From: Succinivibrio dextrinosolvens | GTDB lineage: Bacteria; Pseudomonadota; Gammaproteobacteria; Enterobacterales; Succinivibrionaceae | NCBI RefSeq assembly: GCF_011065405.1 | Contig: NZ_CP047056.1 | Location: 1,634,747 to 1,698,746 of the forward strand | DNA: 64,000 bases | Reading direction: 5' to 3' | Shown: positions 31,093-42,170 of the stretch, one piece after another | Numbering within the stretch: position 1 is the stretch's first letter | Layout: every line of letters starts with the position of its first letter | Program-made: the position numbers and the translations under genes | Notes under the pieces: model-generated | The model's input: only the letters and a program-made list of their open reading frames with translations | What the model was told of the DNA's origin: nothing | Databases searched by the model: none

Positions 31093-32904
31093 TTATTCTT
31101 TACCAACCTTTAGAATTGCCAGGAAGGCATCCTGTGGAACTTCAACTCTACCAAGCTGTTTCATTCGCTTCTTTCCTGCTTTCTGTTTTTCAAGAAGCTT
31201 ACGCTTACGGGTAATATCACCACCATAGCACTTTGCAAGAACATCCTTTCTGAGAGCTTTTACAGTACAGCGAGCAATAATCTGAGAGCCGATAGCAGCC
31301 TGAATTGCAATATCAAACATCTGACGAGGAATTACTTCCTTCATTTTCTCTACCACAGCTCTGCCTCGTGACTGAGCAACAGAACGGTGCAGGATAATAG
31401 CCAGAGCATCAACTCTTTCGCCCGCAATAAGAATATCCATTCTAACCAGATCATCACAATTGAAACGCTTGAATCCATAGTCCAAGGAAGCGTAACCTCT
31501 TGAGGCTGATTTTAAGCGGTCAAAGAAATCAAGGACTACTTCCGACATAGGGATCTCGTAGGTTAGAGCCACCTGATCACCATGGTAAACTAGCCCCGTC
31601 TGAATACCTCTCTTTTCCTGACAGATCTTCATGATTGAACCGACATACTCAGATGGCATCAGCATTCTGCACTCGGCAATAGGCTCTCTGATTTCTGCAA
31701 TATTGGAAATAGGAGGCAGAGATGCAGGAGAATCAATGTGAATAATCTCACCGTCAGTCTGCAGGATTTCATACACTACAGTTGGAGCTGTTGTAATTAG
31801 GTTCAGATTGTATTCACGCTCTAAACGCTCCTGAATGATCTCCATATGCAGCATACCGAGAAAACCACAGCGGAAACCAAAGCCTAGAGCTTTTGAATTT
31901 TCAGGTTCAAAAAACAGTGAAGCATCATTTAGAGACAGTTTATCCAGAGCATCTCTGAAAGCATCATAATCCTCAGTATCAACAGGGAACATTCCTGCAT
32001 ATACCTGAGGCTTAACCTTCATAAATCCAGGTAAAGGTTCAACAGCACTATTCTTTACGTGTGTTATGGTATCTCCTACTGGAGCAGCATGAACGGATTT
32101 AATATCACAAACAACCCAGCCTACTTCACCACAGTTAAGTACATCAACCTTTACTCGCTTTGGAGTTGAAATACCAAGTCCTTCAACTTCCCAGGCGACG
32201 CCTTGAGACATCACCTTGATCTTATCGCCTCTGCGCAATGTTCCGTTTTTAACACGAACCAGTGCAATCACACCAAGGTAATCATCAAAATAAGAGTCAA
32301 TAATCAGAGCCTGAAGAGGAGCGTCTGGGTCTCCGGCAGGAGCAGGGATCTGAGTTACAATTCTTTCTAATACGTCCTGAACACCGACACCGGTCTTTGC
32401 AGAACAGGTACATGCATCCTGAGCTTCAATACCAATCAGATCTTCAATCTCATCGATTGCTCTCTGAGGATCAGCCGATGGAAGGTCAATCTTATTTAAA
32501 ACAGGAATAACTTCAAGATCGAGATTTACAGCCTGATAACAGTTGGCAAGAGTCTGAGCCTCAACGCCCTGACTGGCATCCACAACTAAAAGCGCACCTT
32601 CACAGGCAAACAGTGAACGTGAAACCTCGTATGAAAAGTCTACGTGGCCAGGTGTATCAATAAAGTTAAGCTCATAGGTTTTTCCATCTCTGGCCTTATA
32701 CTTCAGAGTAACAGCCTGAGCCTTAATGGTAATACCACGTTCGCGCTCAATGTCCATATTATCAAGGACCTGAGAAGTCATTTCTCTGTCAGTCAGACCA
32801 CCGCACATCTGAATAAATCTGTCAGATAAGGTTGATTTACCATGATCAATGTGGGCAATAACTGAAAAATTTCTTACAAGGCTACGATCAAAAACTTCTG
32901 CCAT
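31093..32904 (-). CDS. lepA: Elongation factor 4 (LepA)
   Basis: A 603-residue translational GTPase that back-translocates or remodels stalled ribosomes. The G domain has [14 protein letters not shown], the G3 [14 protein letters not shown] and the G4 NKIDL. LepA-specific C-terminal signatures are [19 protein letters not shown] (part) and [15 protein letters not shown]. It is the first gene of the lepB-rnc-era-recO set. About 150 bp separates it from rseB. Confidence 0.98.
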   Translation of the reverse strand: MAEVFDRSLVRNFSVIAHIDHGKSTLSDRFIQMCGGLTDREMTSQVLDNMDIERERGITIKAQAVTLKYKARDGKTYELNFIDTPGHVDFSYEVSRSLFACEGALLVVDASQGVEAQTLANCYQAVNLDLEVIPVLNKIDLPSADPQRAIDEIEDLIGIEAQDACTCSAKTGVGVQDVLERIVTQIPAPAGDPDAPLQALIIDSYFDDYLGVIALVRVKNGTLRRGDKIKVMSQGVAWEVEGLGISTPKRVKVDVLNCGEVGWVVCDIKSVHAAPVGDTITHVKNSAVEPLPGFMKVKPQVYAGMFPVDTEDYDAFRDALDKLSLNDASLFFEPENSKALGFGFRCGFLGMLHMEIIQERLEREYNLNLITTAPTVVYEILQTDGEIIHIDSPASLPPISNIAEIREPIAECRMLMPSEYVGSIMKICQEKRGIQTGLVYHGDQVALTYEIPMSEVVLDFFDRLKSASRGYASLDYGFKRFNCDDLVRMDILIAGERVDALAIILHRSVAQSRGRAVVEKMKEVIPRQMFDIAIQAAIGSQIIARCTVKALRKDVLAKCYGGDITRKRKLLEKQKAGKKRMKQLGRVEVPQDAFLAILKVGKE

Positions 32905-33053
32905 ACTCTTTCCATTTGAATTCTTTTATTCGGGCGCAAACTGAAGCTGTTAATATATATATTAGTTAATAAAGAATACGCCCAAACATCATGTGCACAA
33001 TTTATGAATCGCTCATTTTATCATTTTTGCACGGAATCACAAAATTGTTGGTT

Positions 33054-33998
33054 TTATCTGGATTCGGAGATTTTTGAAAGAATCAGAGAGCACAGATCTA
33101 AAGGAATTTCTCCAACTACAGCATACTCATTATGTTTACTGTTTTTTCTCATAACAGAAAGGGTTCCGTCTGTTGCAGAAACAATATTCATAGAAGATTT
33201 GCTGTTTTTATAGACCTTGAATTCTACAATTCCGTCAGAGAAAATCTGATAGGAAATCTTATCTCCTTCGGAAGAATCCTCTTCCCCCTGCCTTTTTATG
33301 GAGAAATTAGCTGGAATTACAAGTTCAGGCCAAACAACTGGAGTAGAGCTTTCCTCAGCAGAGGACATTTTCTCAATTCTATCAAAGGTTTCATCAGGGA
33401 AAGACAGATTTAGAGCTGCGGTTGAATGAACAGCAGTAACAGTAAATTTTGCAACAATAGACTGATTAGGAGATATCACGGCAAGTTCAACCGGAAGGTT
33501 GGTATCAGCATCCTTTGAAACTATAAAGCCATATCGAATTTCATCCACAGGAGACAGTCTTAATACAGTAACTTTTCTTCCTGCTAAACGGGTTCTGCCA
33601 AGAATACTGCAGTCATATCCTCTAAGATTGGATTCATTAGAAAAAATCTTATCCCAGATCAGAGTCTGATGCCAAATCAAAGGTCCGACAAAACCGCGGT
33701 TCTGATTATAATCAAATCCCTTATTTTTTCTAATTGAATAACCAGAAACCTCATTATTCAAAGATTTCCAGGTAGTATAAGGAATACCGTTTTTGTTTAG
33801 ATGAATAAGAGACAGAGGTTCCATTTCAGTCTGAGCTGACTGAATTACAGTTGCCTCTATGTTTGAGTTTACATAGGTATCCTTTAGGGAATTAAAATCG
33901 AGCTCACACTGCTCTCCCTCTGTAGCAGAGGCGGTATTCACAAATAAAAAAACCGCAGTACACAAAGCTCCTGCGGTTATTTGAATAAATCTTTTCAT
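33054..33998 (-). CDS. rseB: Periplasmic sigma-E regulator RseB
   Basis: The 314-residue protein starts with a cleavable signal peptide (MKRFIQITAGALCTAVFLF, cleavage after the A-S-A region near residue 25). It has the MucB/RseB fold with LIHLNKNGIPYTTWKSLNN and YGFIVSKDADTNLPVELAV. RseB binds the periplasmic part of RseA and shields it from DegS until envelope stress. The rpoE-rseA-rseB order confirms the assignment. Sequence conservation with the family is modest. Confidence 0.9.
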   Translation of the reverse strand: MKRFIQITAGALCTAVFLFVNTASATEGEQCELDFNSLKDTYVNSNIEATVIQSAQTEMEPLSLIHLNKNGIPYTTWKSLNNEVSGYSIRKNKGFDYNQNRGFVGPLIWHQTLIWDKIFSNESNLRGYDCSILGRTRLAGRKVTVLRLSPVDEIRYGFIVSKDADTNLPVELAVISPNQSIVAKFTVTAVHSTAALNLSFPDETFDRIEKMSSAEESSTPVVWPELVIPANFSIKRQGEEDSSEGDKISYQIFSDGIVEFKVYKNSKSSMNIVSATDGTLSVMRKNSKHNEYAVVGEIPLDLCSLILSKISESR

Positions 33999-34004
33999 AA
34001 AAAA

Positions 34005-34619
34005 CTAATTATTTGAAGCTGTATCCAGTACATATCCTTTAATGTAATTATTTATACGTTCAACTTCAAGTTTTTGTTGTTTCTTAAGCTCAATATTATT
34101 AGCTGAGGCACTTTCCTTCTCAGACTTCTCCTGATTAAGCTTTATCTCATTTGATGCTTTACGGTTGGTCTGATAGCTTGCCAGATTTGCAGTTCCAATA
34201 GCACCGATAGTTGATGCTGCAGAAACTTCACTTGAAACGGTGCCCTCTGCATTATAGGTCTGATATCCAATAATGGTAACAGCTGCAACTGAAGCTGCAA
34301 TTGCCATCTGGGCAATACCGAAGGAAACCTTCTTAAATACATTCTTAAATGAATGGTAGGCTCCATTTTCGACTTCGGACTGATCTACAAGATCAGGGGT
34401 AATATTCTCATCCTTGATTCTATTCATTACAGATGAGGCAAAATCTGACTTAAGAGTATTGTCAGGCATCTCATTTCTGAGAGTTGCACCTATCAGAGAC
34501 CAGTTCTGAAGATGTTCAACATCGTTCTCAGAAAATTCTAGTTTTCCTTCTGGTAAATTCTCTCCGTCATACAAAGCAGACTTTAACTCTTCTTTGTCAA
34601 CATTCTGAAAATTCATCAT
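34005..34619 (-). CDS. rseA: Anti-sigma-E factor RseA
   Basis: A 204-residue single-pass membrane protein. The cytoplasmic N-terminal sigma-binding region contains ENDVEHLQNWSLIGATLRNEMP and SDFASSVMNRI. A membrane segment lies at about residues 105-125 (FGIAQMAIAASVAAVTIIGYQ). The periplasmic tail is rich in Ser, Lys and Glu. RseA sequesters RpoE and is degraded by DegS/RseP under envelope stress. It lies between rpoE and rseB. The start could be either of two adjacent ATGs. Confidence 0.92.
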   Translation of the reverse strand: MMNFQNVDKEELKSALYDGENLPEGKLEFSENDVEHLQNWSLIGATLRNEMPDNTLKSDFASSVMNRIKDENITPDLVDQSEVENGAYHSFKNVFKKVSFGIAQMAIAASVAAVTIIGYQTYNAEGTVSSEVSAASTIGAIGTANLASYQTNRKASNEIKLNQEKSEKESASANNIELKKQQKLEVERINNYIKGYVLDTASNN

Positions 34620-34640
34620 AGTTACTCCTAAAGTAAATCG

Positions 34641-35237
34641 TTACTTTCCAGCAAATTTAGACATCCTTTCCTCGATGAACTGTCTGGCTCTGAAGATCCT
34701 TGATCTTACAGTTCCTATCGGGATCTGCAGCAAATCTGCCATATCCTCGTAGGTCATGCCTTCAACTTCCCTTAGCATAATTGCCTGTCTAAGCTCCTCA
34801 GGAAGTTCATTCATCGCACTTAATATCACCTGCTGTAATTCTTGCGATTCTATTATTTTATCTGGCGACTCTCTGCTTGTAAGAACACCTTGAGAATCAA
34901 TTGACTGAAATTCTTCTGAATCAACATCTATATGATTCTTTCGTTTGCTGTTGGACTCAAGATAAGTCTTCGCAGCGTTCACTACAATTCGGTATAGCCA
35001 AGTGTAAAACGAACTTTCGCCACGGAAATTGTTAATTGCCTTGTACGCCTTAATAAAGGCTTCCTGTGCAACATCATTCACATCCGCCGAATTTCCAACA
35101 AACTTGGAAATAATCTGAGCAACCTTGTGCTGGTATTTAATTACCAGAATGTTGTAGGCACTAACATCTCCCTGCTGCACCCGCTTAACAATTGCCTCAT
35201 CACTTGAGGCTTTTTGCAGATTTTCATCGGATGCCAT
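34641..35237 (-). CDS. rpoE: Envelope-stress sigma factor RpoE
   Basis: A 198-residue ECF sigma factor. Region 2 contains YNILVIKYQHKVAQII, DVAQEAFIKAYKAINNFRG and SSFYTWLYRIVVNAAK; region 4 contains LPEELRQAIMLREVEGMTYEDMADLLQIPIGTVRSRIF (part). An AAGG box lies about 6 bases before the ATG. The gene leads the rseA-rseB operon and is divergent from nadB, exactly as in enteric bacteria. A candidate sigma-E promoter upstream suggests autoregulation. Confidence 0.97.
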   Translation of the reverse strand: MASDENLQKASSDEAIVKRVQQGDVSAYNILVIKYQHKVAQIISKFVGNSADVNDVAQEAFIKAYKAINNFRGESSFYTWLYRIVVNAAKTYLESNSKRKNHIDVDSEEFQSIDSQGVLTSRESPDKIIESQELQQVILSAMNELPEELRQAIMLREVEGMTYEDMADLLQIPIGTVRSRIFRARQFIEERMSKFAGK

Positions 35238-35254
35238 GTTTTACCTTTACCTTT

Positions 35255-35281
35255 TTTGACTGAGAGTTTTTTTAAAAGTTC
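35255..35281 (-). promoter_or_regulatory. Candidate sigma-E autoregulatory promoter of rpoE
   Basis: On the minus strand GAACTT (35281-35276) is followed after 16 bases by TCAAA (35259-35255). The -35 half equals the sigma-E consensus core; the -10 half is only a partial match to TCTGA/TCTAA. Transcription would begin about 12 bases before the rpoE start, just enough for its ribosome-binding site. Confidence 0.4.
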
Positions 35282-35555
35282 AAAAATTTTTTGTCAGATT
35301 ATCAAACTATGAAATTTATCACAAAAAAATTAAATTATATTCATCTAATTGAGTAATTTTGACATTGTAAGACAGCTAAAGCAAGTAAACACTCTTAAAA
35401 CGAGAACATTATGACATATATCTATGTATTTCTATGGTGCACAGAGATCTATCAATATGTGTAGAGTACCAAATCAACATCACACGTTGTAGAATCTTTA
35501 AGTTGGATCAAACATTCATTCATCATCGACGCTTACGCGCCTTAGGATAATTAAC

Positions 35556-37154
35556 ATGAACTATACAACAGACTGCCTTATTATTGGCAGCGGAGCTGCA
35601 GGACTAACCCTTGCATTGGGGCTTGCTGAAAAGACCAAAGTAATTGTTCTCTCAAAAGAAACAGCTTGTGCTGGATCAACAAATTATGCGCAAGGTGGTA
35701 TTGCCGGAGTCTATAACATAAAAGATGATGACGACAGTATTGCTGCTCATATAAAGGATACCTGCATTGCCGGAGGATATCTCTGCGACGAAAAAACAGT
35801 CGAATTCGTGGCCAAGAATGCACACGATGCCATTCAATGGCTGATTGATTCTGGAGTTCCATTCGACCTGAAGGAAGAGAAGAAAGGTGACGACCAGTCT
35901 CCATACCATCTGCACAGAGAAGGCGGACATTCTCACAGAAGAATCTTCCACGCAGAGGATCATACCGGAAAATCTATTCAGGAAACCCTGACTGCGCTTG
36001 CAAGAAAACACCCAAACATCACTCTTCTGGAAAATCATAACGCTATTGATCTTGTAACCACCAGAAAACTGGGCCTTGCAGGAAACAGAGTTATCGGAGC
36101 ATATGTCTTAAATAATGAAACCTCTCATGTTGAGACCATCTGTGCAAAATTCATCGCACTGTGTACAGGAGGCGCTTCAAAAGTCTACCAATACACCTGT
36201 AATCCAGAAGTATCCTCTGGAGATGGAATCGCCATGGCCTACAGAGCAGGGTGCCGTGTAGCAAATATGGAATTCAACCAGTTCCATCCAACCACCCTAT
36301 ACTGTGATGCTGACAGAAACTTCCTCCTGACAGAAGCATTACGTGGAGAGGGTGCTCAGCTGAAAAGACCAGACGGAACCAGATTTATGCAGGATTATGA
36401 CGAGAGATTAGAGCTAGCTCCAAGAGATATTGTGGCCAGAGCAATCGATCACGAAATGAAAAAACTTGGCGCTGACTGCATGTACTTGGATATCTCCTTT
36501 AAGGAACCAGAGTTTGTTAAAAAGCATTTTCCAACAATCTATGAGCGTTGCTTAAAGGTTGGTATTGATATTACAAAGCAACCAATTCCAATTGTGCCAG
36601 CAGCTCACTTTACCTGTGGTGGAATCATGGTTGATAACAATGCACGAACTGATATAGAAAATCTGTATGCAGTCGGAGAATGTGCATACACCGGATTACA
36701 TGGAGCAAACAGACTTGCATCTAATTCTCTGCTAGAGTGTGTAGTATACGGAAAAGCCGCTGCAACACATATTATGAAACATCTGTCAGATGCGGAGTTA
36801 GCGCCTGTTCCAGACTGGGATGAAAGTCAGGTAACAAACTCTGATGAGGAAGTTATCATCACCCACAACTGGCATGAGCTAAGACTTACCATGTGGGATT
36901 ACGTCGGTATTGTCAGAACCAACAAAAGACTTGAAAGAGCAATGCACAGAATTGAACTTTTGAAAAAGGAAGTTCATGAGTATTACTCAAACTTCAGAGT
37001 AACCAGAAATCTTCTTGAACTGAGAAACCTTCTGGATGTTGCAGAGATCATCGTTAAATCTGCCATGATGAGAAAGGAATCTAGAGGTCTACATTACAAT
37101 GTGGACTATCCAAATCAGGAAGAGCATTCAGGACCAACTATTCTGAATCCATAA
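35556..37154 (+). CDS. nadB: L-aspartate oxidase
   Basis: The 532-residue FAD enzyme oxidises aspartate to iminoaspartate, the first step of NAD synthesis; anaerobically it can use fumarate as acceptor. It has the FAD-binding start [29 protein letters not shown], the catalytic [41 protein letters not shown] and [20 protein letters not shown]. Divergent from rpoE as in other gammaproteobacteria. Confidence 0.98.
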   Translation: MNYTTDCLIIGSGAAGLTLALGLAEKTKVIVLSKETACAGSTNYAQGGIAGVYNIKDDDDSIAAHIKDTCIAGGYLCDEKTVEFVAKNAHDAIQWLIDSGVPFDLKEEKKGDDQSPYHLHREGGHSHRRIFHAEDHTGKSIQETLTALARKHPNITLLENHNAIDLVTTRKLGLAGNRVIGAYVLNNETSHVETICAKFIALCTGGASKVYQYTCNPEVSSGDGIAMAYRAGCRVANMEFNQFHPTTLYCDADRNFLLTEALRGEGAQLKRPDGTRFMQDYDERLELAPRDIVARAIDHEMKKLGADCMYLDISFKEPEFVKKHFPTIYERCLKVGIDITKQPIPIVPAAHFTCGGIMVDNNARTDIENLYAVGECAYTGLHGANRLASNSLLECVVYGKAAATHIMKHLSDAELAPVPDWDESQVTNSDEEVIITHNWHELRLTMWDYVGIVRTNKRLERAMHRIELLKKEVHEYYSNFRVTRNLLELRNLLDVAEIIVKSAMMRKESRGLHYNVDYPNQEEHSGPTILNP

Positions 37155-37163
37155 TATATATTT

Positions 37164-37192
37164 GTCGACCGGAAGCATGACCGGTCGACTGT
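37164..37192 (+). terminator. Hairpin terminator after nadB
   Basis: A perfect 9-bp GC-rich stem (GTCGACCGG / CCGGTCGAC) with an 8-base loop lies 10 bp past the nadB stop. Only a short broken T tract follows, so termination may be partial. Confidence 0.6.
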
Positions 37193-37419
37193 TTCCTCAT
37201 AATTTCTCACGGAATTTCTTTCGTACAATAATGTTCTTTCCTTCATTATGTCCTAACACAGATGCCTAGGACAAATACTCTGAAAACTGCTAATTCCTAT
37301 GTTTACGCAATGTTATGAATGGTATAATTTGTTGGAATAAAATGTGTACAGAAAAAACAAAATCAGCATCTCAAAAAAAGCTGATTTGTTCATAAACTAG
37401 AACTCGGATCTGTCTTCGT

Positions 37420-40400
37420 ATGAATAAAATTCTTTCATTACTAATCATTGTCTTATTCAGTATTTCAACTGCAATCGCACAGCCTCAGACAACCTCTCAT
37501 ACAAATTCTGTTTCAACAAGATTTGGTCAGATAAAACTTCCTACAACAAAGGAGCTTACCGCAGCGATTACCAGTACAAAGGACAATTCAACTCTTTCTG
37601 AAAAAGACAAAGAAAAACTTATCGCGACCTACACAAAAGCTATAGAAAAAAACGAAGAAATACCAGAAACAAAGGAAAAACTAGCTGGACTGAACAAGCT
37701 ATTTTCTACAGCAAAAAAAAGAATCGTGGACTACTCAAGAAAGATTCACGAAGAAAAAAAGAAAAGCGTAATAACTGATACCGAACTTGAGTCCATGTCC
37801 TATCAGGAAATTACTGAAAAACTAAAAACAGATACAGAGGCTTTGTTTCAGGAAAACATTTCCCTAGAAAGAGCTACTCAGTATCATAATGATGTACAGA
37901 CTCTTCCTGAAAAGTCACAGAGTACAGTTACATTCAATAACGAACAGACAAAAACTCTGATGTCAGAAATAGACAGCAATCCTGATACAGAAAATATGCT
38001 GAACCGAGCATACGCAGTCATTATTTACGAGACAAATCTTGAGAATAATCTGTACAAAACCCAACTGTCAAACATTTCCATTCTACAGGACATCTCTACC
38101 CTAGAATTGGAGTATTCAACCTTAAAATACAACCGCTTGAATAGTGAAATAAAAAAATTATCTAATAGAATAAAGGTTCTTGATTCCAATTCAGAGAATA
38201 ACGAATCCAAACTGGATAATGAAGCTGTTAATAATAATCCTTTATTAAAAAAGATTATCAAGGAAACCGAAGAAGTCAAAAGCTATCTATCTCAGGCAAA
38301 GGAGCTGTACGCTGAATATAAGGAAACAAATAAGGAAGTTCGCGATGCCAATCTGAAGGTATCTCAGATTGAAAAAAATCTAGAAAACCAGATAAAGGAA
38401 TTAAACAAGAGTCTGATTCTTTCAAGACTGTTAAACAAACAGCTTACCTCTCTGCCTAAAGTTAGTCCAAGATATGATGTCGATGAGAAAATAGCCAATA
38501 TTAATATTTATCTGTACGAAATTAGAGAAAGACTGACCCAGATCAGCAATGTATTTGAAGATGTTGAGTCAGCAATCAAAAAATATCCTGAACTTGAACC
38601 TTACCGCGAAGATGTAATTACAATTTTCGGACAGAGAAAGACCACAGTCAGTGAAATTTATCAGGTAATTGCAGATTCACTTAACGAAAATATCGAAATC
38701 AAGGTAAATTACGCCAGCTATAAAAAGATTTACGACAAAATTAGTGCCGATATTGGAGAACAGCTGTTTTGGATAAAATCCAACCAGCCACTTGGAAGTG
38801 AGTTTTTAAAGCTGTTTGTACCTACAGCATCTTACGAATTGGAATCTTTAAAACAAAAAATTTCAAACAAAGACTTTCTATCTGATACCACCAAAACCGT
38901 AACTTATCTTCTAATTCCTTATTTTTTATTATGCGGAATTATCCTGATATTCATAAAAAGGATAAAGGATAACAACAACAGACTAGCAAGAAGGCTGGAC
39001 AGTGCTACCGATTCTGTTTTTCTTACTCCGCTTGCTCTTTTGAATAACATGATTCTTATGATCCCTAGCATGGGATGGATGATATGTCTTGGAGCAATAA
39101 TAATCTGTATATCTTTGGGAGAAACTCAATATCAAAGATCTGTTATTACAGCAATGATTATGCACATCTTTGTATTTGTGTTTTTCATGCAGATACTAAA
39201 ACCAAATGCTCTTGTGCAAAGACATTTCAGTGTTGAGCCATACAAACTTGCTCATTACAGAAATATTCTGAGCGGAGTGTGGACATTTGCGCTGCCACTT
39301 CTTATCTTTGCCAATGTGGCAGAAGCCGACGCTGTAACCATTTATTCTGATTTAACCTCATTTACTGTAGTACTTCTCTCCTGTATTGGTTTGTTTATTA
39401 TTTCCTTCAGACTACTTATAAAAAATCTAAGGGATCTGAATTACACCTCTGCAGGTTACATTGTCTCATGTTTAATCGGCATTCTGATTACATCAATAGC
39501 AACCGTTGCTGTATCTTCAGGATATCTGTATACGGTCGTAAAACTTACCAATCGAATTGCATATACATTTTATATTGTGCTGACATACTTCCTTATAAGT
39601 CAGACAGTACATCGAATGATATATGTTCTTACAGTTAAGATTTACGAAAAAATCTATGAAAGTAAGCTTGACATAAATTCAAGTGACACAGATCAAAAAG
39701 GAAACATGATTATAAGTCTTGTTTCAGTAATGAATCTGAATGCTCCATCTCTATGTGCCCGTGTATATAAAATATCAAGAATCATTCTGCTAGTGGTTAC
39801 AGCAATTCTGCTATACATACAGTGGAGTGACCTGTCATCTGTACTTCGTTATTTGGATACTGTTCATATCTGGAGCAAAACAGAAATTATAAACGGAGCC
39901 CACGTAGTAACAGATTATCTTTCAATAGCCAACATTTTGTTTGCTATCTTCCTGCTTATTATAACGAGCTTCCTTAACAGAACCATTCCTGCTCTTTTTG
40001 AGAAGATTATTCTTATAAAAAAAGACGAAAGATTTAAGAGTACAAGTTATTCTGTTAAGGTTATTTCATCATACATTATTATTGGTCTGGGTCTTATATC
40101 TGCTGCAGGAGCGCTGGGGATCAAATGGGAGAACCTGCAGTGGCTTGTGGCTGCCTTGTCTGTTGGTCTTGGTTTTGGTCTGCAGGAAATATTCGCTAAT
40201 TTCGTCTCCGGTATAATTCTTTTGTTTGAAAGACAGCTTCGTGTTGGCGATATAATCACCCTAAACGGACTTTCAGGAACAGTAAGCAAGATTCGTATAC
40301 GTTCAACAACGGTAATGTCCTTTGAAAACAAGGAAGTAATGATTCCAAACAGAGAATTCATCACATCTGCCCTTACAAACTGGTCACTGACAAGTTCTAT

Positions 40401-40791
40401 AACAAAAATGGAGTTTAATGTAGGCGTAGCCTATGGAACAAATATTGAAAAGGCAAAAGGAATTCTGAGAAACATCATTAACAGATGCCGTTATATAGCA
40501 AAGGATCAGGCCTCTCTCATCTACGTAAAGGCCCTGGCTTCAAGTGAAGTAACCCTTGCCTGTGATATCTATGTAACTAAGATTGGTGACAGAAAACTAG
40601 CTATAGATTACCTGTCACAGGAAACATTAAATTCATTTGCCAACGCAGGTATTGAGATTCCATTCAATCAGATGGATGTGCATGTTAAGACACTTGAACA
40701 GCAGGAATTTATTGATCAGCTTAAACAGGGGTTATTTAACAGAAATGCAGAACAGCTTAATAGCAGCAGTTCAGATTTAAAAACAAAATAA
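37420..40791 (+). CDS. Large MscS-family mechanosensitive channel (MscK/MscM type)
   Basis: An 1123-residue membrane protein. A signal peptide (MNKILSLLIIVLFSISTAIA) leads to a long periplasmic coiled-coil region to about residue 490. About ten membrane segments follow, then an MscS core with ANFVSGIILLFERQLRVGDII, LNGLSGTVSKIRIRSTTVMS and NREFITSALTNWSL. Such giant MscS proteins relieve turgor on osmotic downshift, and MscK also needs potassium. A TATAAT box at 37323-37328 and an 8-bp hairpin at 37360-37387 lie in the leader. MscK and MscM cannot be told apart here. Confidence 0.9.
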   Translation: MNKILSLLIIVLFSISTAIAQPQTTSHTNSVSTRFGQIKLPTTKELTAAITSTKDNSTLSEKDKEKLIATYTKAIEKNEEIPETKEKLAGLNKLFSTAKKRIVDYSRKIHEEKKKSVITDTELESMSYQEITEKLKTDTEALFQENISLERATQYHNDVQTLPEKSQSTVTFNNEQTKTLMSEIDSNPDTENMLNRAYAVIIYETNLENNLYKTQLSNISILQDISTLELEYSTLKYNRLNSEIKKLSNRIKVLDSNSENNESKLDNEAVNNNPLLKKIIKETEEVKSYLSQAKELYAEYKETNKEVRDANLKVSQIEKNLENQIKELNKSLILSRLLNKQLTSLPKVSPRYDVDEKIANINIYLYEIRERLTQISNVFEDVESAIKKYPELEPYREDVITIFGQRKTTVSEIYQVIADSLNENIEIKVNYASYKKIYDKISADIGEQLFWIKSNQPLGSEFLKLFVPTASYELESLKQKISNKDFLSDTTKTVTYLLIPYFLLCGIILIFIKRIKDNNNRLARRLDSATDSVFLTPLALLNNMILMIPSMGWMICLGAIIICISLGETQYQRSVITAMIMHIFVFVFFMQILKPNALVQRHFSVEPYKLAHYRNILSGVWTFALPLLIFANVAEADAVTIYSDLTSFTVVLLSCIGLFIISFRLLIKNLRDLNYTSAGYIVSCLIGILITSIATVAVSSGYLYTVVKLTNRIAYTFYIVLTYFLISQTVHRMIYVLTVKIYEKIYESKLDINSSDTDQKGNMIISLVSVMNLNAPSLCARVYKISRIILLVVTAILLYIQWSDLSSVLRYLDTVHIWSKTEIINGAHVVTDYLSIANILFAIFLLIITSFLNRTIPALFEKIILIKKDERFKSTSYSVKVISSYIIIGLGLISAAGALGIKWENLQWLVAALSVGLGFGLQEIFANFVSGIILLFERQLRVGDIITLNGLSGTVSKIRIRSTTVMSFENKEVMIPNREFITSALTNWSLTSSITKMEFNVGVAYGTNIEKAKGILRNIINRCRYIAKDQASLIYVKALASSEVTLACDIYVTKIGDRKLAIDYLSQETLNSFANAGIEIPFNQMDVHVKTLEQQEFIDQLKQGLFNRNAEQLNSSSSDLKTK

Positions 40792-40875
40792 AAATTGAAC
40801 AAAACATAAAATTTTGCTGCAAAAAAAATAAAAAAACATCATTTTTGCAGCAAAAATCGAAAAAAAGTAAAAAAA

Positions 40876-41802
40876 CTAATAAATAGAATAATCGTCTGCA
40901 CCAAGCCTTCCATAATTGCCTGACGATTTTGACTTTCTGTAGGCAAGAGGAGTCTGTCCAAATTTAATTTTGAACAGTTTAAAGAAATAACCGATATTAT
41001 CAAAGCCGTGATCAAGAGCTATATCTGTTATAGATTTAGATGTAAGTACGATCTCCTGACAGGCTCTTCTCAATCTTAAATCGTTAATAAAATCCACAAA
41101 GCTCATGCCTGTACTCTTTTTAAAATAACGACAAAAATACTGTCTTGAGACTTTTAAATAATTTGCAGCATCATTCATTGATATTTTTTCTGAATAATGA
41201 TCGTTGATAAAAGTTAGTAGGTCTTTAATTTTTTGCTGTTTATGCTCAAAATCTTCTGTTTTAGATAGAGAATCAGTTAAAAACAGTCCATTTTCATACA
41301 TAATTGCCAACAATTCCACCAGATGAGCTTTTATTCTCAAACGCATGGCCCCACTCTGAGATGAGGCATTATCAATAATAAATCTAAGTAGACTGTCAGC
41401 GCGCTCAAAGCATTCCATTTCCTTGGTTATCAGGGGAGGCATCTGTTTACCTCCTTCTGTAAGGAATTTAAGTAGCTGAGCTTCTACCTCGTCAAAATAG
41501 TTGAATTCAACAATTGAAGGATTAAAAACTAGAGAAGACTGATCTGAACCTCTTTTAATAACAAGATTATGAAGAACATTACCTGGAGAAATTGCGATAC
41601 AAGGACCTTCTATCTTGTACTCTTTCATAGCGTAATTGAAGATGAAAGTCCCCTTCTCAAATCGGTTGATTTCCACCTCAGGATGCCAGTGCATTCCAAT
41701 GTTTATATTGAATTTCTTTCCTCTACAGAAATAACTTGCCAGAGGAAAAACATTTGATCCATGCTTGGTATTTTCTTTTAATTCTTTCTTCAGTGGAGGC
41801 AT
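40876..41802 (-). CDS. AraC-family transcriptional regulator
   Basis: A 308-residue regulator with an N-terminal cupin-type sensing domain (MHWHPEVEINRFEKGTFIF, ISPGNVLHNLVI) and a C-terminal double helix-turn-helix: KISMNDAANYLKVSRQYFCRYFKKSTGMSF (part), then SITDIALDHGFDNIGYFFKLFK and FGQTPLAYRKS. The cupin histidines suggest a small-molecule ligand such as a sugar. It is divergent from the LTA-synthase-like gene with about 370 bp between them, which makes that gene a candidate target. The effector is unknown. Confidence 0.9.
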   Translation of the reverse strand: MPPLKKELKENTKHGSNVFPLASYFCRGKKFNINIGMHWHPEVEINRFEKGTFIFNYAMKEYKIEGPCIAISPGNVLHNLVIKRGSDQSSLVFNPSIVEFNYFDEVEAQLLKFLTEGGKQMPPLITKEMECFERADSLLRFIIDNASSQSGAMRLRIKAHLVELLAIMYENGLFLTDSLSKTEDFEHKQQKIKDLLTFINDHYSEKISMNDAANYLKVSRQYFCRYFKKSTGMSFVDFINDLRLRRACQEIVLTSKSITDIALDHGFDNIGYFFKLFKIKFGQTPLAYRKSKSSGNYGRLGADDYSIY

Positions 41803-42170
41803 TTGCTCTTCCCATTATCTTCAAGATAATTTATATCTAGAGAATATTAACCTTATTATTATATTTTGTATTTGATTGCAGACAGGAGAAATAATTCCTG
41901 TCACAGCTGAATTGTACCTAAAAAAAGGATTTAAAAAATTCAATTATAATTACACAATATTAAACCATTTTTTATATTCAGAGTGTAGTTTTGTCTAAGC
42001 AATACAATTTCACACAAAGAATTAGCCGCAAAAAATCCAATGTATATAAAAAGCAAAGCATTTCTCTTTGATTTAAAAGGATAAAATTTTTTCACTAAGA
42101 AAAAACTTCACTTTCAGTGTATAATTTTGCGTTTAATGGAAAATACAAGTAGAAGAATCGAAGGAAAATT
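41803..42170. promoter_or_regulatory. Divergent intergenic region between the AraC regulator and the LTA-synthase-like gene
   Basis: AT-rich and without a gene. A 7-bp inverted repeat GACAGGA / TCCTGTC (41881-41887 and 41896-41902, 8-base spacer) could be an operator for the AraC-type regulator or a leader hairpin of its gene. I cannot assign a promoter with confidence. Confidence 0.35.

Noticed and set aside
33004-33213. Plus-strand short frame near the rseB stop
   Set aside because: Overlaps rseB antisense and has no start signal or recognisable motif.
37360-37387. Hairpin AAATCAGC / GCTGATTT ahead of the mechanosensitive channel gene as a terminator
   Set aside because: No T tract follows and it lies in the leader between a probable -10 box and the start codon; it may be a leader structure but nothing decides it.
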